Source of the DNA: Streptomyces sp. 840.1
GTDB taxonomy: Bacteria > Actinomycetota > Actinomycetes > Streptomycetales > Streptomycetaceae
Reading direction: 5' to 3'
Assembly (NCBI RefSeq): GCF_003751445.1
Contig: NZ_RJUU01000003.1
Span: forward strand, 620,001 to 684,000
DNA length: 64,000 nucleotides
The notes below the pieces were generated by a model. The model was not told the origin of the DNA and did no database searches. It worked only from the letters and a program-made list of their open reading frames with translations. The position numbers and the translations under genes are program-made. Below are positions 33,448 to 41,939 of this stretch, piece by piece (position 1 is the stretch's first letter; each line of letters starts with the position of its first letter).

Positions 33448-35345
33448 ACCGACCGCACCCCGACTCCCCGCTGGAGCTCCCCGCCGACGACCGGGCGACG
33501 AGCCCGGTCACCGGCTACACCCGCGCGCACTGGGAGGCCGCCGCGGACGGACTGCTCAAGGCCGCCTGGAAGTGGGCCACCCCCGGCAGCGCGATGCTCG
33601 ACCTGCCCGGACGCCCCTCCGCGTCGGGGGTCCGCTCCGACGGGCTGGAGGGCTACGCGCGCACCTTCCTCGCCGCCGCCTTCCGGGTCGCGGGCGCGGG
33701 CGGCGATGACCCGCACGGCTGGCTCGGCCGGTACGCGGACGGGCTCGCGGCCGGCACCCGCACGCCGGGCCGGGACGACGCCGAGTCCTGGCCGCTGATC
33801 CGCGACCACACCGTCTTCGGCCAGCCCATGGTGGAGTCCGCCTCGGTCGCCATCGGGCTGCGCCTCACCCGGCCGTGGCTCTGGGACCGGCTGGACCCGG
33901 CGGTGCGGGACCGGGCCGAGGAGTGGCTGCGCGGCGCCCTGCGCCACACCCCGGCGGCCAACAACTGGTACCTGTTCCCGTACTCGGTGGCCGGGTTCCT
34001 GGAGTCGGTGGGCCGGGGCGACGCGGAGACCGCGCGCGCCCGGGAGCGGGCCCGCGACCTGATGGAGGTCTGGTACCGGGGACAGGGCTGGTACGCGGAC
34101 GGCGACGGCCGCGCCTACGACCACTACAACGGCTGGGCGCTGCACCTCTACCCCGTCCTCGACGCCCACCTCTCCGGCGACGCGGAGTTCGCCGCGCACT
34201 ACGGGGCGCGCCTGCGCGAGCACCTGGAGAGCTTCGGGCTGCTGTTCGGCGGGGACGGGGCGCCGATCCACTTCGGCCGCTCGCTGACCTACCGTTTCGC
34301 GGCCGGTTCGGCGGTCGGGCTCGGCGCGCTGACCGGGCACACCCCGCTCACGCCAGGCACCTCGCGGCGGGTGATCAGCGGGGCGCTGCGCTACTTCCTG
34401 GACCGGGGGGCGACCGGCACCGACGGGCTGCTGAGCCTGGGCTGGCACGGGCCGCACGACGCGACGCTCCAGCCCTACTCGGGCCCGTCGTCCCCGTACT
34501 GGGCGTCCAAGGCGTTCGTGTCCCTGCTGGCTCCGGCGGACCATCCGCTGTGGACGGCGACCGAGGAGCCGGCGCCCAGTGAGGGGCCGGACCGGGTCCT
34601 CGCCCTGCCGGCTCCGGGGCTGCTGGTCCAGTCGACCCGGGCGGACGGGATCGTCCGGCTGCACAACCACGGCAGCGACCATGTCCGGCCGCACGAGGGC
34701 GAGTCGGCGGCGCAGGACGATCCGCTGTACAGCCGTCAGGCGTACTCGACAGTCACCGGCCCCACGGCCCCGGCCAACGCCGCGGACAACCACCTGGCCG
34801 TGGTCGTCGGCGGAAACCGCAGCCGCCGCCGCGCCATCCGCCCGCTCGGCGCGGGCGGCGGCGAGGGCTGGGGCTGGGCCGCCTCGTGGCACCGTCCGGT
34901 CTTCGCGAGCGGTGCGGCCACGGAGCCGGGACTGCGGGTGGAGAGCGTGACCGTGGTCCGCGGGCGCTACGAGCTCCGGGTGCACCGGGTGCTCGGCGCG
35001 CCTCCCGGCGCCCGGGTCGAGGAGACGGGCTGGGCGACCGGAGCCGGCTCCGGGGTCACGTCCGCGCTGCACGCTCTGCACGGCTGGGAGTCGCGGGACG
35101 AGGTGCGCGCCCCGCAGGGCACCGCGTACACGCCGTGGGCGGTGCTGCCCCGGCTGGGCGCCGGCGCTGAGGGCACGGTGGTGCTGGCCGCGCTCGCCTC
35201 GCTCACCGCGGAGCCCGGCGCGGCCGCGCTCGACGCGGTGGTGAGCGGGGTGAACGTCGACGGGGACACGGTCGAGGTCTGCTGGGCCGAGGACGCCGCG
35301 ACGACCCGTGTGGCCTTCGGCCCGGTGACGGTCGAGCACGGGTGA
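33444..35345 (+). CDS. DUF2264 protein, probable glycan-processing enzyme
   Basis: 633 residues. The conserved GLEGYARTFLAAAFRVAG and NNWYLFPYSVAGFLESVG segments in the first 400 residues mark DUF2264, whose repeated helical hairpins suggest an (alpha/alpha)6 barrel like unsaturated glucuronyl hydrolases; the C-terminal 230 residues look beta-rich. No signal peptide, so it should act in the cytoplasm on the imported oligosaccharide. Its ATG overlaps the dehydrogenase stop. The fold-based role is inference; no activity is established here. Confidence 0.85.
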   Translation: MNRPHPDSPLELPADDRATSPVTGYTRAHWEAAADGLLKAAWKWATPGSAMLDLPGRPSASGVRSDGLEGYARTFLAAAFRVAGAGGDDPHGWLGRYADGLAAGTRTPGRDDAESWPLIRDHTVFGQPMVESASVAIGLRLTRPWLWDRLDPAVRDRAEEWLRGALRHTPAANNWYLFPYSVAGFLESVGRGDAETARARERARDLMEVWYRGQGWYADGDGRAYDHYNGWALHLYPVLDAHLSGDAEFAAHYGARLREHLESFGLLFGGDGAPIHFGRSLTYRFAAGSAVGLGALTGHTPLTPGTSRRVISGALRYFLDRGATGTDGLLSLGWHGPHDATLQPYSGPSSPYWASKAFVSLLAPADHPLWTATEEPAPSEGPDRVLALPAPGLLVQSTRADGIVRLHNHGSDHVRPHEGESAAQDDPLYSRQAYSTVTGPTAPANAADNHLAVVVGGNRSRRRAIRPLGAGGGEGWGWAASWHRPVFASGAATEPGLRVESVTVVRGRYELRVHRVLGAPPGARVEETGWATGAGSGVTSALHALHGWESRDEVRAPQGTAYTPWAVLPRLGAGAEGTVVLAALASLTAEPGAAALDAVVSGVNVDGDTVEVCWAEDAATTRVAFGPVTVEHG

Positions 35346-35386
35346 CGGCGGGGGCGGGGCGTGCTCCGGCGCGCCCCCGCCCCGTC
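35344..35386. terminator. Terminator between convergent sugar and lut operons
   Basis: GACGGCGGGGGCG pairs with CGCCCCCGCCCCGTC with a 2-base bulge, just at the end of the DUF2264 gene and the end of the convergent lutC gene. Confidence 0.55.
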
Positions 35387-36017
35387 AGGCGTCGGTGCGG
35401 ATGACGACGGCCAGGGTGCGCGGGCCGTGCACGCCCTCCACCCGTTCGAGCTCGATGTCGGAGGTGGCCGACGGGCCGCTGATCAGGGTCGTCGGCCGCG
35501 TCGGCACCAGCCGGGCGAGCGCCTCCGGTACGCCCACCTCCACGGCCGACAGGTCGACGACGCAGACATGGAGGTCGGGCACCAGTGACAGCGCCCGCCG
35601 GCCCTGGTCGGGTGAACCGTCCAGGAAGATCGTGCCGGTCTCGGCGCAGCCGGCGGCCGACGCGGTCACGACACCGTCGAGGGCATCGAGCCGGGGCGCG
35701 GGGATGTCGGCCGAGTCCTGCTGAACCTGCCCGTCGTACGCGGCGAGCCACTGCGGGTCGAGTCCGGCGGGCACCCCGATCCGCCGGGCACCGCGCTCCC
35801 GGAGCACCTCGGCCACGACGTCGGCCGTGCGGTCGGCCGTGCAGGGATGGACCTGGGCCTTGTAGTCGAGGAGCCGGTCGGTGAACAGGGCCAGGCGCTC
35901 CGCGTCGGGGAGGGTGCGCCCGGTGCGGTAGTCACGCGGGATCGGGGTGTCGGCGGCGGGTGCGAGGGCCAGGGCGTCCCGGACGCGGCCGAGCACCGTT
36001 TCGCGAGCGGTCGTCAC
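35385..36017 (-). CDS. lutC: Lactate utilization protein C (LUD domain)
   Basis: 210 residues with the LUD domain: VTASAAGCAETGTIFLDGS, then RALSLVPDLHVCVV and LISGPSATSDIELERVEGVHGPRTL, the usual C-terminal signature. The GTG start overlaps the lutB stop by 4 bases. LutC is the third component of the LutABC iron-sulfur lactate oxidase used for growth on L-lactate. Confidence 0.92.
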   Translation of the reverse strand: MTTARETVLGRVRDALALAPAADTPIPRDYRTGRTLPDAERLALFTDRLLDYKAQVHPCTADRTADVVAEVLRERGARRIGVPAGLDPQWLAAYDGQVQQDSADIPAPRLDALDGVVTASAAGCAETGTIFLDGSPDQGRRALSLVPDLHVCVVDLSAVEVGVPEALARLVPTRPTTLISGPSATSDIELERVEGVHGPRTLAVVIRTDA

Positions 36018-37552
36018 TTCTCCTCCTGCTGCTGGTCGCGCGTGTGTTCGTCGGCGGCCGCCCGCATCGTCGCCGCGCCCTCGGCCGAGGCCAGCCAGGA
36101 GCGGAAGGTCTGCCTGGGCGGGGCCGGGGTGTCACGGCTGTCGCTCCAGCCGTTGAACGGGGGCGGCAGGTGGGAGATCTTCTTGTCCCGTCCGGCGACG
36201 ACGCGGCCGAGCCCGGACGCCTTCTGCGCGGTGGTGAACAGTTTCGGCCGGCTCATCACCGCGGCCGCCGCCTTCATCGCGAGCTTCTCCGCCGTGGTGC
36301 CGGCCTGCTCGGTGTGCTGGTGGCGCAGCTCGACCAGCATCGACGGGATGTCGATCTTGACCGGGCAGGCGTCGAAGCAGGCCCCGCAGAGGCTGGAGGC
36401 GTACGGCAGCGAGCTGTTGGGGTCGTCCTTGGCGGCGTGCATGCCGGCGAGCTGCGGGGTGAGGACGGCCCCGATCGGCCCGGGGTACGTCGATCCGTAG
36501 GCGTGGCCGCCGGCCCGTTCGTACACCGGGCAGACGTTGAGGCAGGCCGAGCAGCGGATGCAGTTGAGCGCCTCGCGGCCGATGCTGTCCGCGAGGGTGG
36601 CGGTGCGTCCGTTGTCGAGGAGCACCAGGTGGAAGGTCTGCGGCCCGTCGCCGGGGGTGACTCCGGTCCACATCGAGGTGTACGGGTTCATCCGCTCGCC
36701 GGTGGAGGAGCGCGGCAGCAGCTGGAGGAAGACCTCCAGGTCCTGGTAGCGCGGCAGCACCTTCTCGATGCCCATGACCGTGATCAGTGTGTCGGGCAGG
36801 GTCAGGCACATGCGGCCGTTGCCCTCCGACTCGACGACGGACAGGGTGCCGGTCTCGGCGATACCGAAGTTGGCCCCGGAGACGGCGACCTTCGTCGTCA
36901 TGAACTTCTCGCGCAGATAGGCGCGGGCGGCGGCGGCGAGGTGGGCGGGGACATTGTCCAGCGAGGGGTCGACGCCGGGGATCTCCTTGAGGAAGATCTC
37001 CCGGATCTCGTCCCGGTTGCGGTGGATGGCCGGCACCAGGATGTGCGAGGGCTTGTCGTGGGCGAGCTGCACGATGAGCTCGGCCAGGTCGGTCTCGTGC
37101 GGGGTGATGCCGATGGATTCGAGGTGCTCGTTGAGACCGATCTCCTGGGTGGCCATCGACTTGACCTTGATGACCTCCTTGCTCCCGGTCTCCCTGACCA
37201 GCCGCGCGACGATCTCGTTGGCCTCGGCGCCGTCCCGGGCCCAGTGGACGGTGCCGCCGCGTTCGGTGACCTTGCGCTCCAGCTCCTCCAGGAGTTCGGG
37301 GAGCCGGTTCATGGTGTCGGTCTTGATGGCCGCGCCCGCGTCGCGCAGCTCCTCCCAGTCGGGCAGTTCGCCGGTGACGTTGAGTCGTTTGGCGCGGATG
37401 GTGTGGGTGGCCTTGCCGAGGTTGCGGCGCAGCTGCGCGTTGCCCAGGTCGTCGTGGGCGGCCACGGGGAACTTCCGGTCACCGCGCAGGTTGCCCGTGC
37501 CGTACGGGGAGCGGGGCGGCGTCGCGGGCATGCCGAGAAAGGTGCTGCTCAT
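36014..37552 (-). CDS. lutB: Lactate utilization iron-sulfur protein B
   Basis: 512 residues. An N-terminal LUD-type domain is followed by two [4Fe-4S] motifs, CIRCSACLNVCPVY and CGACFDACPV, then a C-terminal LutB tail. ATG at 37552 overlaps the lutA stop. Cytoplasmic electron-transfer subunit of L-lactate oxidation to pyruvate. A longer in-frame reading to 37693 would overlap lutA and is rejected. Confidence 0.94.
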   Translation of the reverse strand: MSSTFLGMPATPPRSPYGTGNLRGDRKFPVAAHDDLGNAQLRRNLGKATHTIRAKRLNVTGELPDWEELRDAGAAIKTDTMNRLPELLEELERKVTERGGTVHWARDGAEANEIVARLVRETGSKEVIKVKSMATQEIGLNEHLESIGITPHETDLAELIVQLAHDKPSHILVPAIHRNRDEIREIFLKEIPGVDPSLDNVPAHLAAAARAYLREKFMTTKVAVSGANFGIAETGTLSVVESEGNGRMCLTLPDTLITVMGIEKVLPRYQDLEVFLQLLPRSSTGERMNPYTSMWTGVTPGDGPQTFHLVLLDNGRTATLADSIGREALNCIRCSACLNVCPVYERAGGHAYGSTYPGPIGAVLTPQLAGMHAAKDDPNSSLPYASSLCGACFDACPVKIDIPSMLVELRHQHTEQAGTTAEKLAMKAAAAVMSRPKLFTTAQKASGLGRVVAGRDKKISHLPPPFNGWSDSRDTPAPPRQTFRSWLASAEGAATMRAAADEHTRDQQQEEK

Positions 37553-38316
37553 CGGGCGGCCTCCGTCGGGACGTACGGCGAGGTGCGGGTGGCGGAGAGG
37601 ATCTGGGCCAGGTGCAGGGTGCGGGTGCCGGAGCTGATCCGGGAGAGCCCGCCGCCGATGTGCATCAGACAGGACGAGTCGCCGGCGGTGCACACATCCG
37701 CCCCGGTGGCGGCGATGTTGCGCGTCTTGTCCTGGAGCATCGCGGTCGAGGTGTCGGCGTTCTTCAGCGCGAAGGTGCCGCCGAACCCGCAGCAGGCGTC
37801 GGCCTCGGGCAGCTCGGCCAGGTCGATCGAGTCGACGGCCCGCAGCAGCCGCAGCGGCTTCTCACCGACTCTCAGCATGCGCAGCGAGTGACAGGTGGGG
37901 TGGTAGGTGACGCGGTGCGGGAAGTACGCGCCGACATCGGTGGCGTCCAGCACGTCGACGAGGAACTCCGACAGCTCGTACGTCTTCGCCTTGACGCCGG
38001 CCACGCCCGCGCGCAGCGCCGCGTCGCCGTAGCGTTCGGCGATGAGCGCGTGCTGGTGGCGGACCGACCCCGCGCAGGACCCCGACGGCATGACGACGGC
38101 CTCGATGGAGGAGTCACCGAACTGCTCGGCGAAGTTGCGCACCAGGGGTACGGGTTCGCGCTGGTATCCGGTGTTGACGTGCATCTGGCCGCAGCAGGTC
38201 TGCCCCGGCGGGAACACCACCTCGTGGCCCAGGCGGGCCAGCAGCACCGCGGTGGATTTCACCGCCTCCGGGAAGAGCGTGTCTCCCAGACAGGTGGCGA
38301 AGAGTCCGATGCGCAT
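37549..38316 (-). CDS. lutA: Lactate utilization protein A (Fe-S oxidoreductase)
   Basis: 255 residues with the two CCG motifs of the heterodisulfide-reductase-like family, TCCGQMHVNTGY and ACCGFGGTFALKN. First gene of lutABC, translationally coupled to lutB. The promoter lies within 38317-38420 and overlaps operator-like sites for the GntR protein encoded upstream. Confidence 0.94.
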   Translation of the reverse strand: MRIGLFATCLGDTLFPEAVKSTAVLLARLGHEVVFPPGQTCCGQMHVNTGYQREPVPLVRNFAEQFGDSSIEAVVMPSGSCAGSVRHQHALIAERYGDAALRAGVAGVKAKTYELSEFLVDVLDATDVGAYFPHRVTYHPTCHSLRMLRVGEKPLRLLRAVDSIDLAELPEADACCGFGGTFALKNADTSTAMLQDKTRNIAATGADVCTAGDSSCLMHIGGGLSRISSGTRTLHLAQILSATRTSPYVPTEAAR

Positions 38317-38364
38317 GGGTCTCCCCGATCGTTTCTCTGCACGTGAACGTCATGATCCTTTTCA

Positions 38365-38411
38365 TGGTCCCGACCGGATCATGAACCATGAACCATTGTA
38401 TGGTCGGACCA
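38365..38411 (-). promoter_or_regulatory. lutABC promoter with GntR operators
   Basis: A -10-like TACAAT (minus strand, complement of 38395-38400) abuts TGGTCGGACCA (38401-38411), a dyad of the FadR/LldR type (TGGT-N3-ACCA). A diverged second copy TGGTCCCGACC is at 38365-38375. Binding of the GntR regulator here would block RNA polymerase; lactate should relieve it (inference from LutR/LldR systems). Confidence 0.65.
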
Positions 38412-38466
38412 TAGTACGCGGCCTGCGGCGATGAAAGGGCGCAGGGCGGAACCGGACCGGCCCCGG

Positions 38467-39198
38467 TCAGGCCCCGGGCTTCTCGTCGACGAGCGTTCCG
38501 TGCAGTCCCCGGATGTGCGCCTCCACCAGATCGGCGGCCCGCGCCCCCTCGCCGGCGCGCACCAGGCGCAGCAGTTCGGTGTGGTCGGCGTTGAGCGCGG
38601 TGGCGGTGGCCCGCCAGTCCGGCGCGGCCTCCAGGGCCCGCAGGATGAGCGGCCGGACGGACTCGCGGACGGCGGAGGTGAGCGTGGAGGTCAGTTCGTT
38701 GCCGGAACTGCGCGCGATGTGCACGTGGAACCTGGTGTCGAGGTCGTTGAACTCGGGCACGCCGATGTCCGGCGCCCCCATCCGCACGAGCAATGCGCCC
38801 GCCTCGTCCAGGTCCTCCTCGGACGCGTGCCGCGCGGCGGCCTCGAAGCTGGAGCGCTCCAGCACGACGCGCGCCTCCAGTACGTCCTCCAGGCTGTAGC
38901 TGCCGAGGGCGAAGTGGAGCCGGAGCAGCCTGCCGAGGGCGTCGTCGGGGTTGCGCACGATCCGCGCTCCGGCGTCCGGCCCCCGGCCAGGCTGTGCGAC
39001 CAGGACCCCGATGGTCTCCAGCACCCGCAAGGCCTCGCGCAGGGCGGACCGGCTCACTCCGAGCACCGGGGCGAGCTCGCGTTCGGGCGGCAGCCGGTCG
39101 CCGGCCCTGAGCTCACCGGCGAACACCCGCTGCTCGATGCTCTGGAGCACCAGCTCATGGGTGCGCGACTGCCGCACGGGCTGCCATTCGACGGGCAT
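38467..39198 (-). CDS. FadR/LldR-type GntR repressor of the lut operon
   Basis: 243 residues. The N-terminal winged helix-turn-helix (LPPERELAPVLGVSRSALRE) and C-terminal FCD domain (VLEARVVLERSSFEAAARH, FHVHIARSSGN) place it in the FadR subgroup. GGGAG lies 7 bases before the ATG at 39198. It precedes lutABC on the same strand; the dyad TGGTCGGACCA occurs both in front of lutA and in front of this gene, so it probably represses lutABC and itself. Confidence 0.88.
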   Translation of the reverse strand: MPVEWQPVRQSRTHELVLQSIEQRVFAGELRAGDRLPPERELAPVLGVSRSALREALRVLETIGVLVAQPGRGPDAGARIVRNPDDALGRLLRLHFALGSYSLEDVLEARVVLERSSFEAAARHASEEDLDEAGALLVRMGAPDIGVPEFNDLDTRFHVHIARSSGNELTSTLTSAVRESVRPLILRALEAAPDWRATATALNADHTELLRLVRAGEGARAADLVEAHIRGLHGTLVDEKPGA

Positions 39199-39280
39199 CC
39201 GCCACTCCCTGCCTCGACCGGCGCCGCTCCCCAGCCGGTCACGTTTTGTCCGAACATCCAACTATGTCACACACGACATG

Positions 39281-39291
39281 TGGTCGGACCA
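39281..39291. promoter_or_regulatory. GntR operator upstream of the lut regulator
   Basis: TGGTCGGACCA, identical to 38401-38411, 83 bases upstream of the regulator's ATG. An exact 11-base dyad repeated at both promoters supports autoregulation. Confidence 0.6.
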
Positions 39292-39347
39292 GAACGGATG
39301 CCTCCTCCGCCCTCCGCCCTCTCCTTCGGTTTCCTTCAATGCGGTCC

Positions 39348-40391
39348 TCAGTACGTGACGACGATGCGCCTGGCCGGTCCGTCCACCCGCACCCGACCGC
39401 CGTAGGGAATGATCAACTGCGGGTCCGTGTGACCGAGGTCCACGTCGAAGACGGCCATCGTCGCGGGGGCGTACTCGCTCAACGCCCGCAGAACGGCCTG
39501 CCGTTGGAGCACCCGGTACTCCTCGCCCTCCTTCGCCCCCAGCGGGCTTTCGAAGGACCAGTTCCTGGCGCGCCCCATCAGGAGTGCGGGGAACCGCTCC
39601 AGCAGCCCCCGCTCCCCCATGTTCCGCAGGATCCGGTACACCTGGTCGGCGCCGGGCATCTCCTCCGACGTCTCGAGGAACAGGACCCGGCCCTCGTACT
39701 CGGCCACCGGCCGTATCTCCCGGTCCGCCATCAGCATCCAGGACAGGATCTCCAGCTCACCGCCCCAGCTCGCACCCTCGACCACGCGGTCGGCGTTGTG
39801 CCAGGTCCAGCCGTCGGCGGGCAGCATCGCGGGTTCGGCGTCGAAGGTCCGCGGGTCCTCCCAGCGGCCGTTCACGCAGCCGCTCTCCTCGGCCGGGACG
39901 AGCTCATGGGCGTCGTGGGTGAACAGCGCCGCCCGCAGTGATCCGGCGGTCAGCGGGTGCATCGCCCCCGGGCGTCCCAGCTCGACCATCACCGATCCGC
40001 CGTGGTAGCCGACGATGCCCAGGCGTTCGAGGAACACCAGGAGACTGGTGTTGTCGCTGTAGCCGAAGAACGGTTTGGGGTTGGCCCGCAGCAGCTCCCG
40101 GTCCAGGTACGGGAGCACGGTGATCTGGTCGTCCCCTCCGATGCTGGCGAAAACGGCCCTGACCGCGGGGTCGGAGAACGCCGCGTGGATGTCGGCGGCC
40201 CGCTCCCGGGGCGTGGAGCCCATCTTCCGGGTGCTCGGGTACTCCACCGGTACCAGAGCGAACTCCTCGCGGAGCCTGCGCAGTCCCAGCTCGAACGGGA
40301 GCGGGAGGATGCCGGGGAGCCCGGACGAGGGGGACAGCACGGCGACGCGGTCGCCGGGCCTGGGCTTGGCGGGGCTGCTGGGGTTCGTCAT
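39348..40391 (-). CDS. S66-family peptidase (LD-carboxypeptidase / MccF-like)
   Basis: 347 residues. FFGYSDNTSLLVFLERLG carries the expected serine nucleophile region of peptidase S66, and ASIGGDDQITVLPYLD is the preceding conserved block. Members cleave L,D-peptide bonds in murein recycling or, as MccF, detoxify peptidyl-nucleotides. No signal peptide, so cytoplasmic. It is alone on its strand with no linked murein gene; either role is possible. Confidence 0.88.
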   Translation of the reverse strand: MTNPSSPAKPRPGDRVAVLSPSSGLPGILPLPFELGLRRLREEFALVPVEYPSTRKMGSTPRERAADIHAAFSDPAVRAVFASIGGDDQITVLPYLDRELLRANPKPFFGYSDNTSLLVFLERLGIVGYHGGSVMVELGRPGAMHPLTAGSLRAALFTHDAHELVPAEESGCVNGRWEDPRTFDAEPAMLPADGWTWHNADRVVEGASWGGELEILSWMLMADREIRPVAEYEGRVLFLETSEEMPGADQVYRILRNMGERGLLERFPALLMGRARNWSFESPLGAKEGEEYRVLQRQAVLRALSEYAPATMAVFDVDLGHTDPQLIIPYGGRVRVDGPARRIVVTY

Positions 40392-40442
40392 TACAGGAGC
40401 CTAGACGGCGCACCGGCGGCCGTCGTTCGAATTCCCCCGGGG

Positions 40443-40820
40443 TCAGCGGGCGTTGACCGGCGTTCCCTGGTGGAAGTACAGCCGCCAGCGCGCCCCGGTG
40501 CGGCGCCAGATCGAATTGCGCCGCACTCTGCGCCCGTCCCTCTCGGTGACGAACGTCAGATGGACGACGCCCGGAGCCAGCAGCCTGCCGGACATGCCGG
40601 TGGCGGCGGCCGCGACGGGTGTCCCCTCTCCGTCGGCGGAGGTGACGGCGAGGATCGACGTCCTGTCGTACCGCCGCCCGGACGCGCCGAACTCGGTGAA
40701 CTCCGGGTCGAGGAGCTCGGTCACCGCGTCGGGCAGGGCCCGGACCGCCGGATCGAGCAGCCGCAGCTCACCCTCGACAGCGGCCCGCACGGACCGCTCC
40801 TCCTCATCGTTTCCGTTCAT
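40443..40820 (-). CDS. DUF4440/NTF2-like small protein
   Basis: 125 residues, NTF2-like alpha+beta cone fold of the DUF4440 type (VTELLDPEFTEFGASGRRYD; FVTERDGRRVRRNSIWRRTGARWRLYFHQGTPV). Such proteins bind small ligands or dimerise; no catalytic site is clear. It lies 51 bp after the S66 peptidase start on the same strand (upstream of it), so the two may be co-transcribed. Confidence 0.82.
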   Translation of the reverse strand: MNGNDEEERSVRAAVEGELRLLDPAVRALPDAVTELLDPEFTEFGASGRRYDRTSILAVTSADGEGTPVAAAATGMSGRLLAPGVVHLTFVTERDGRRVRRNSIWRRTGARWRLYFHQGTPVNAR

Positions 40821-40986
40821 GCGGAGACCTTAGGGCCTGCCGTGCCCGGCACAGACCCGGACGAGCGGTACCGAAGTGCCGATCGACCCGCCGGGTCCGT
40901 CGGACCTGCGCGCTACGTCGATCGCATGACCTGGGCAGACAGCACGACCGAACCCATCAGGCCGCAGCGGTTCCGCCCTGTACGGG

Positions 40987-41727
40987 TCAGGCCAGGACCA
41001 GCAGGTCCATCCAGCTGACGGCCGGCAGGTCCGGCTCCTGCGCAGCGGCCTGCCGCAACCGCCGCATCCCGGACGTGAACTCCTCGTCCGTGAGGCCCCG
41101 GAGCTTCGCGTCGGTGTCCCGGCGGATGCGGTCGGCGAAGCCGGACAGGGTCGGCGCGCTCTCCTGCGGCACGGCGTGCAGTGCGACCCGGGCGAAACCG
41201 GCTGCGGCGAACGCCGCGCAGGTCTGCTCGACGGTCGGGTACGTGTCGACGATGCGCGCGGTCCCGGGGAAGAACCGCACCCGCAGGTCCCGGGTGCAGC
41301 GGCCGGGGAAGGAGTTGCGGATCAGTACCGGCGCCCCCGGCTTCAGGGCCCGGCGTATCTCCCTCGCCGCGGCGGGCAGGTCCTCGATGTGGTGGAGGAC
41401 CGAGCCCAGCCAGGCCGCGTCCGCGCACCCGTCCGGCACGGGCAGCGCCTCGGCCCGGCCGTCCAGCACCTCGATGTCCTCGGTCCGCGGGATCAGCGCG
41501 CGCATGGCGGCCGCCGGCTCGACCGCCAGCACCCGGACCCCGAACCAGTCGGCGAACACGGCCGCGAACGCCCCGGTACCGGCGCCGACATCGAGCACGA
41601 CCGCCCCGGGCCCCAGCGGCACCTCGGCCGCGACCGCCGCGCGCCACGCGGTGAGCCCGTCGCGCGGAATCTCCCGGGCGATCCGGTAGTCCTCGGCGAA
41701 CCTGCGGTCCGGAGCGGTCGCTTCCAT
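40987..41727 (-). CDS. Class I SAM-dependent methyltransferase
   Basis: 246 residues with motif I VVLDVGAGTGAFAAVFADWF (about 43-62), acidic loop VLAVEPAAAM and AAWLGSVLHHIEDL, as in small-molecule methyltransferases. Substrate unknown. It is monocistronic and divergent from the DUF2510 gene. Confidence 0.85.
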   Translation of the reverse strand: MEATAPDRRFAEDYRIAREIPRDGLTAWRAAVAAEVPLGPGAVVLDVGAGTGAFAAVFADWFGVRVLAVEPAAAMRALIPRTEDIEVLDGRAEALPVPDGCADAAWLGSVLHHIEDLPAAAREIRRALKPGAPVLIRNSFPGRCTRDLRVRFFPGTARIVDTYPTVEQTCAAFAAAGFARVALHAVPQESAPTLSGFADRIRRDTDAKLRGLTDEEFTSGMRRLRQAAAQEPDLPAVSWMDLLVLA

Positions 41728-41821
41728 GTGCCCTCAATCCTGCCGTGGCCGAAGGACCGGGCGGACCGCTGCCGCGCACCCACCGCGCTCCGTCGCGGAT
41801 GCTAGCGAGCCACGTCATCAA

Positions 41822-41833
41822 TTGTCTAGACCA
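41822..41833. promoter_or_regulatory. DasR-like site (TTGTCTAGACCA)
   Basis: TTGTCTAGACCA differs by one base from the core TGGTCTAGACCA of DasR responsive elements in Streptomyces. It lies in the divergent region between the methyltransferase and DUF2510 genes, 106 bases before the latter's probable start. DasR, a GntR/HutC regulator responding to glucosamine phosphates, would be encoded elsewhere. Confidence 0.4.
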
Positions 41834-41939
41834 TAACCGGATTTCCCGGACGGCCGGAACGGAACCGGAACCGGCCGCCCAGGTCATCGAATTCATCTGA
41901 TTCATAGGATTCTCACGCAACCCGGCTACGGTGGCTGCC

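Noticed and set aside
35960..37891. 643-codon frame antisense to lutB and lutC
   Set aside because: Opposite strand encodes conserved Fe-S motifs; this frame has no ribosome binding site or homology-like features.
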